Virus record (IMG/VR): IMGVR_UViG_3300008267_000187
Span: 1 to 33,352 of that record
Reading direction: 5' to 3' (one strand)
Source of the DNA: a virus
Length of the DNA stretch: 33,352 nt
The stretch's first letter is position 1, and each line of letters opens with the position of its first letter. Both the position numbers and the translations under genes were made by a program. Positions 30,909-33,352 of the stretch are shown in pieces. Below the pieces are notes generated by a model. It was given only the letters and a program-made list of their open reading frames with translations, was not told where the DNA came from and did no database searches.

Positions 30909-31123
30909 ACGATAAGATGTTAGATAGAGAAATGAACCAAGCTGGTAACGCTATCTTGAATGAAAAATATAAAACTGCTTTGAAAAAAGCTCAGCTAATC
31001 AACGAAATAAAATCTGGGTTAGGTGAAGAAATTAAAAAGAACCCTAACAAGGTTAAAATCATAAAAAAAACTTGGTTTGAAAGACTTATGATTAATATAA
31101 AAAAGTTATTTACAAAATTTTAA
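30905..31123 (+). CDS. Small basic helical protein (72 aa)
   Basis: Start overlaps the NUDIX stop by four bases (ATGA), so translation is coupled. Lys-rich and mostly helical, with a C-terminal basic amphipathic stretch ending TWFERLMINIKKLFTKF, which may bind membrane or nucleic acid. No recognised family. Confidence 0.65.
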   Translation: MNDKMLDREMNQAGNAILNEKYKTALKKAQLINEIKSGLGEEIKKNPNKVKIIKKTWFERLMINIKKLFTKF

Positions 31124-31125
31124 AA

Positions 31126-31356
31126 ATGGATTACAATAAATTAATAAAAACGGTTTCTGAAATCTTTGAAAATGAAAATATAGAAAAAAAAGGGTTAAGT
31201 TTAATTTATGAGTTGAACCCTAAAAACCATAAAGCAATGACCGAACAATTGTTTTACAAATCAAATCCACCATCAGAAAAATGTGTTTATACAGATGAAT
31301 TTGAAGTTGAAATAGCTGGTATATTGGTTAAATTTATCAAAAAAATAGAAGAATAA
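31126..31356 (+). CDS. Small unknown protein (76 aa)
   Basis: MDYNKLIKTVSEIFENENIE start, then a beta-rich segment with KGLSLIYELNP, YKSNPPSEKC and FEVEIAGILVKFIKK. No membrane, signal or metal motif. It starts 2 nt after the previous stop and is the last gene of the late-type unit. A host-type promoter lies just downstream. Confidence 0.62.
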   Translation: MDYNKLIKTVSEIFENENIEKKGLSLIYELNPKNHKAMTEQLFYKSNPPSEKCVYTDEFEVEIAGILVKFIKKIEE

Positions 31357-31380
31357 TTAGGTTTTATTGATATTAAGTCG

Positions 31381-31388
31381 TACATTTG
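31381..31388 (+). promoter_or_regulatory. Bacteroidetes-type -7 box (TACATTTG) for the RNase HII gene
   Basis: TACATTTG preceded by G, 10 nt before the ATG at 31399. The base triplet 20 nt upstream is TAG rather than TTG, so the -33 element is weak. A late-type motif is absent. Confidence 0.6.
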
Positions 31389-31398
31389 TGAAAAAAGT

Positions 31399-31998
31399 AT
31401 GGCAAAAGAAAAGAAAACACTAGAAGATTTCGGTGATTACAAGTTGGTTGCTGGATTAGATGAAGTTGGGCGAGGTTGTGGTGCTGGTCCAGTCGTCACA
31501 GCGGCTGTAATAATGCCAAAAGGTTTTAAATCACCACTCATTAGAGATTCAAAGAAACTATCCCCAAAACAAAGAGATGAAGCCTATAAATTAATCATGG
31601 ATAACGCTATTGCTGTTTCATGTCACGCTGGTTCTGTTAAAGAAATAGACGATATAGGTATAAACCCATCAACATTCAACACTATGTATAAGTGTTTAGA
31701 TGATTTATCAGTAACACCAGAACACATTCTTATTGATGGTACAGTATGGACGAAACGTGATAAAGATGCTGAAGTAACTCTAGTACCAAAAGGTGATGAT
31801 ACGTATACATGCATTGCAGCAGCTGCTATTGTTGCTAAAGTAAGACGTGATGAATACATGTGTAAACTACATGCACTTTATCCAGAATATAATTGGTGTG
31901 GAAACAAAGGGTATTTAACACCAGACCATATTGAAGCATTGAAAAAACATGGTTCAAACAAATATCATAGAAAACAATATGTAAGAAATTTTGTTTAA
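31399..31998 (+). CDS. rnhB: Ribonuclease HII
   Basis: 199 residues, the normal size. Family motifs: AGLDEVGRGCGAGPVV (D21, E22), DSKKLS (D50), LIDGT (D113), AAAAIVAKVRRDEYM (D151) and a C-terminal GYLTPDHIEALKKHG. The four acidic residues of the DEDD site are all present. It removes RNA from RNA/DNA hybrids, such as primers, and single ribonucleotides. T4 uses a FEN-type RNase H for primers, so this is a different solution, likely acquired from a host. It has its own host-type -7 box, in keeping with early, DNA-metabolism expression. Confidence 0.93.
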   Translation: MAKEKKTLEDFGDYKLVAGLDEVGRGCGAGPVVTAAVIMPKGFKSPLIRDSKKLSPKQRDEAYKLIMDNAIAVSCHAGSVKEIDDIGINPSTFNTMYKCLDDLSVTPEHILIDGTVWTKRDKDAEVTLVPKGDDTYTCIAAAAIVAKVRRDEYMCKLHALYPEYNWCGNKGYLTPDHIEALKKHGSNKYHRKQYVRNFV

Positions 31999-32000
31999 AA

Positions 32001-32032
32001 TTTGGATAATTAAAAAATTATACTTACATTTG
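32001..32032 (+). promoter_or_regulatory. Bacteroidetes-type promoter for the lipoprotein gene
   Basis: TTTG at 32001-32004, a 20-nt spacer and TACATTTG at 32025-32032, starting just after the RNase HII stop. ATG at 32053, 20 nt downstream of the -7 box. Confidence 0.78.
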
Positions 32033-32052
32033 TATTATCAAATTAAAAAACT

Positions 32053-32589
32053 ATGAAAAAAGAGATTATATATGTGGTAAAAAGTATTGGGTTAATTATA
32101 CTATTATGTTTTGGGTTGTTTTTATTTTTATCCTTATTTACATCATGTAAAAAAGAACCTATAACACCTGGAAATTATACAGCTGGTACACTACCACAAG
32201 AAGATACAACAACATGGCAATGGCAATACGGTAACGGTGGTACGTTACCAACTTGGGGTAGTCAAGTAAATGAATTAATTGGAACAAAATGGGTGTTGAC
32301 AAAAGTGATTAGTGGATTTGCTACTACATACCCAAATGATACTATTAGATTTATTAGCAACACAAATTATACATGTAATAACAATGCCCCTAGACCGTAT
32401 CAATTATCGGCTGGTGTTGCATCAACAAATAAAACACTTACATTGAATTATTTTTATCCATTTGGTGGTAGTCATTATAGTGGTGAAGTTGGACAGTTTT
32501 TTGTTAGTGATGGTGTGATTAATAACTGTGAGTTTATGAACATACAAAACACCACAACAACAATAAAAGCTTGGTTTGTTAAAATTTAA
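32053..32589 (+). CDS. Secreted lipoprotein
   Basis: 178 residues. The N-terminus is a basic start, a long hydrophobic stretch (about 10-28) and a lipobox LFTSC with Cys at 32, followed by KKEP. The mature part has a short Pro/Thr/Gly-rich linker, then ELIGTKWVLTKV and an alternating beta pattern ending in IKAWFVKI, similar to small lipocalin-like lipoproteins of Bacteroidetes. It is expected to be lipidated and anchored in the inner or outer membrane. Own host-type promoter. Phage-encoded lipoproteins can block superinfection by masking a receptor (for example T5 Llp); that role is an inference. Confidence 0.78.
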   Translation: MKKEIIYVVKSIGLIILLCFGLFLFLSLFTSCKKEPITPGNYTAGTLPQEDTTTWQWQYGNGGTLPTWGSQVNELIGTKWVLTKVISGFATTYPNDTIRFISNTNYTCNNNAPRPYQLSAGVASTNKTLTLNYFYPFGGSHYSGEVGQFFVSDGVINNCEFMNIQNTTTTIKAWFVKI

Positions 32590-32642
32590 AACGCTGAAAT
32601 TGAGGTAAATAAAAAATAAAATAAAAAAAGTTGTAAAAAAAG

Positions 32643-32673
32643 TTGGCAAATGGAAAAATAGTTAGTACATTTG
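32643..32673 (+). promoter_or_regulatory. Bacteroidetes-type promoter for the DUF2828-like gene
   Basis: TTG at 32643-32645, a 20-nt spacer and TACATTTG at 32666-32673, preceded by TAG. The start codon is at 32710, giving a leader of about 30 nt. The gap 32590-32709 holds nothing else recognised. Confidence 0.78.
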
Positions 32674-32709
32674 CAATGTTAAAATTAAAAACTAAATAAA
32701 TTTAAAATC

Positions 32710-33352
32710 ATGAGTACATTTTTAAAAGCAATGCAAACAGAAAATTCGTTAACTGAAAACGGAATGGTGACTAACTCTTCTTCATTGAACCACTGTGTAG
32801 ATTTATTCTTCCAAATTGGAGCAATGAGAGGACAAGATAAGCAAAGACTTATCAATGCGTTTACGAAAGCGTTTGCTGAAAATCCATTACATGCAATGAA
32901 ATTGTTGTTTTGGGCTCGTGACGTAAGAGGTGGAGCTGGTGAAAGACAAATCTTTAGAGATATTGTTACTTACTTGGCTGAAAACCGTACAGAAACATTA
33001 GGTAAGAATTTACATTTGTTTAACGAGTTTGGTCGTTGGGATGATTTACTAACACTTGTTGGTACACCATTACAAACTAAAGCGTTAAACATCATATCTG
33101 ATGCGTTAGATAGAAAAGATGGGTTGGTATCTAAATGGATGCCAAGACCAAACGTGTCTAACCGTGAGAAAAAAAGATGGGCGAATGCTTTAAGAAAGCA
33201 TTTGGGGTTAACACCAAAAGAATACCGTAAATTATTAGCGGAAAACTCTAACACAGTTGAGCAATTAATGTGTGCTAGAGAATACTCTAAGATTGAGTAC
33301 TCTAAATTGCCATCAAAAGCAATGAGTGACTACATGAAAGCGTTCTCTAAGA
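32710..33352 (+). CDS. DUF2828/TROVE (Ro60)-like protein, 3'-truncated by the window edge
   Basis: The frame is open from ATG 32710 to the window end (214 codons visible). Motifs follow the DUF2828/Ro HEAT-like ring pattern: HCVDLFFQIGAMRG, ARDVRGGAGERQIFRDIV, EFGRWDDLLTLVG, LVSKWMPRPN and YRKLLAENSNTVEQLM, then AREYSKIEYSKLPSKAM. Full members continue with a von Willebrand A-like domain that would lie beyond the window. Ro-type proteins form a ring that binds misfolded RNA or Y RNAs. A strong host-type promoter precedes it. A role in RNA quality control or host takeover is inferred. Confidence 0.82.
   Translation, partial: MSTFLKAMQTENSLTENGMVTNSSSLNHCVDLFFQIGAMRGQDKQRLINAFTKAFAENPLHAMKLLFWARDVRGGAGERQIFRDIVTYLAENRTETLGKNLHLFNEFGRWDDLLTLVGTPLQTKALNIISDALDRKDGLVSKWMPRPNVSNREKKRWANALRKHLGLTPKEYRKLLAENSNTVEQLMCAREYSKIEYSKLPSKAMSDYMKAFSK

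Noticed and set aside
32590-32709. Gap before the DUF2828-like gene searched for a Y-RNA-like non-coding RNA
   Set aside because: Only the promoter and AT-rich sequence were seen; no stable stem structure.
1-33352. tRNA genes
   Set aside because: No cloverleaf or T-loop GTTCRA-type signals noticed in the short intergenic gaps.

Overview
This AT-rich window (roughly 30% GC by eye) looks like a segment of a large T4-like tailed phage that infects a Bacteroidetes host, probably a flavobacterium. The T4-like signs are a gp46/gp47 (Rad50/Mre11) pair, a gp61-like primase, paralogous baseplate or fibre proteins, a tail-tube-like protein and N-termini resembling T4 capsid-targeting sequences. The host signs are promoters of the Bacteroidetes type (TTG, exactly 20 nt, TACATTTG), A-rich leaders without Shine-Dalgarno motifs, an RpoD-like sigma factor of the Bacteroidetes form, a histone H1-like (Hc1) protein and a lipoprotein. 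Nearly every gene is on the plus strand; the only minus-strand gene is at 29944-30288. Both ends of the window cut through genes.

Layout. Bases 2-5387 hold three virion structural proteins. Bases 5435-13147 are mostly DNA metabolism: RuvC-like resolvase, primase, a PD-(D/E)XK nuclease, gp47, a GIY-YIG protein and gp46, with a small ART-like protein inserted at 7129. At 13195-14647 come an unknown protein and the sigma factor. Bases 14710-18474 form a late operon: a coiled-coil membrane protein, an amidase, a candidate internal head protein, a spanin-like protein and a tail-tube-like protein. Bases 18561-23056 encode large repeat-rich proteins with T4-type head-protein N-termini; the last two frames appear joined by a -1 shift at an A10 tract. 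A GH24 lysozyme (23132) is followed by an operon with a membrane histidine kinase, a receiver protein, a membrane coiled-coil protein and an L,D-transpeptidase-like enzyme (23676-27036). Small genes follow (27083-28947), then a HExxH protein, a membrane protein on the minus strand, a zinc-ribbon NUDIX protein, RNase HII, a lipoprotein and the start of a DUF2828/Ro-like protein.

Two promoter classes match gene function. Replication, recombination and host-directed genes follow a host-type -33/-7 promoter. Structural, lysis and candidate cargo genes follow a different motif, ATATTTATaaTAAAA, about 17-28 nt before the start codon and without a -33 box. The sigma factor gene has a promoter with features of both. 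Strong rho-independent terminators separate many of the units.

The most notable observations are: a complete two-component system in a phage late operon next to cell-wall enzymes; a set of late proteins, including NUDIX, HExxH and ART-like ones, with N-termini like T4 capsid-targeting signals, which may be packaged and injected; a probable -1 frameshift or slippage fusion at 22379-22391; a phage RpoD homologue; a Ro60-like protein running off the right edge; and a phage-borne histone H1-like protein. Functional statements are family-level inferences from reading the sequence; no database search was possible.
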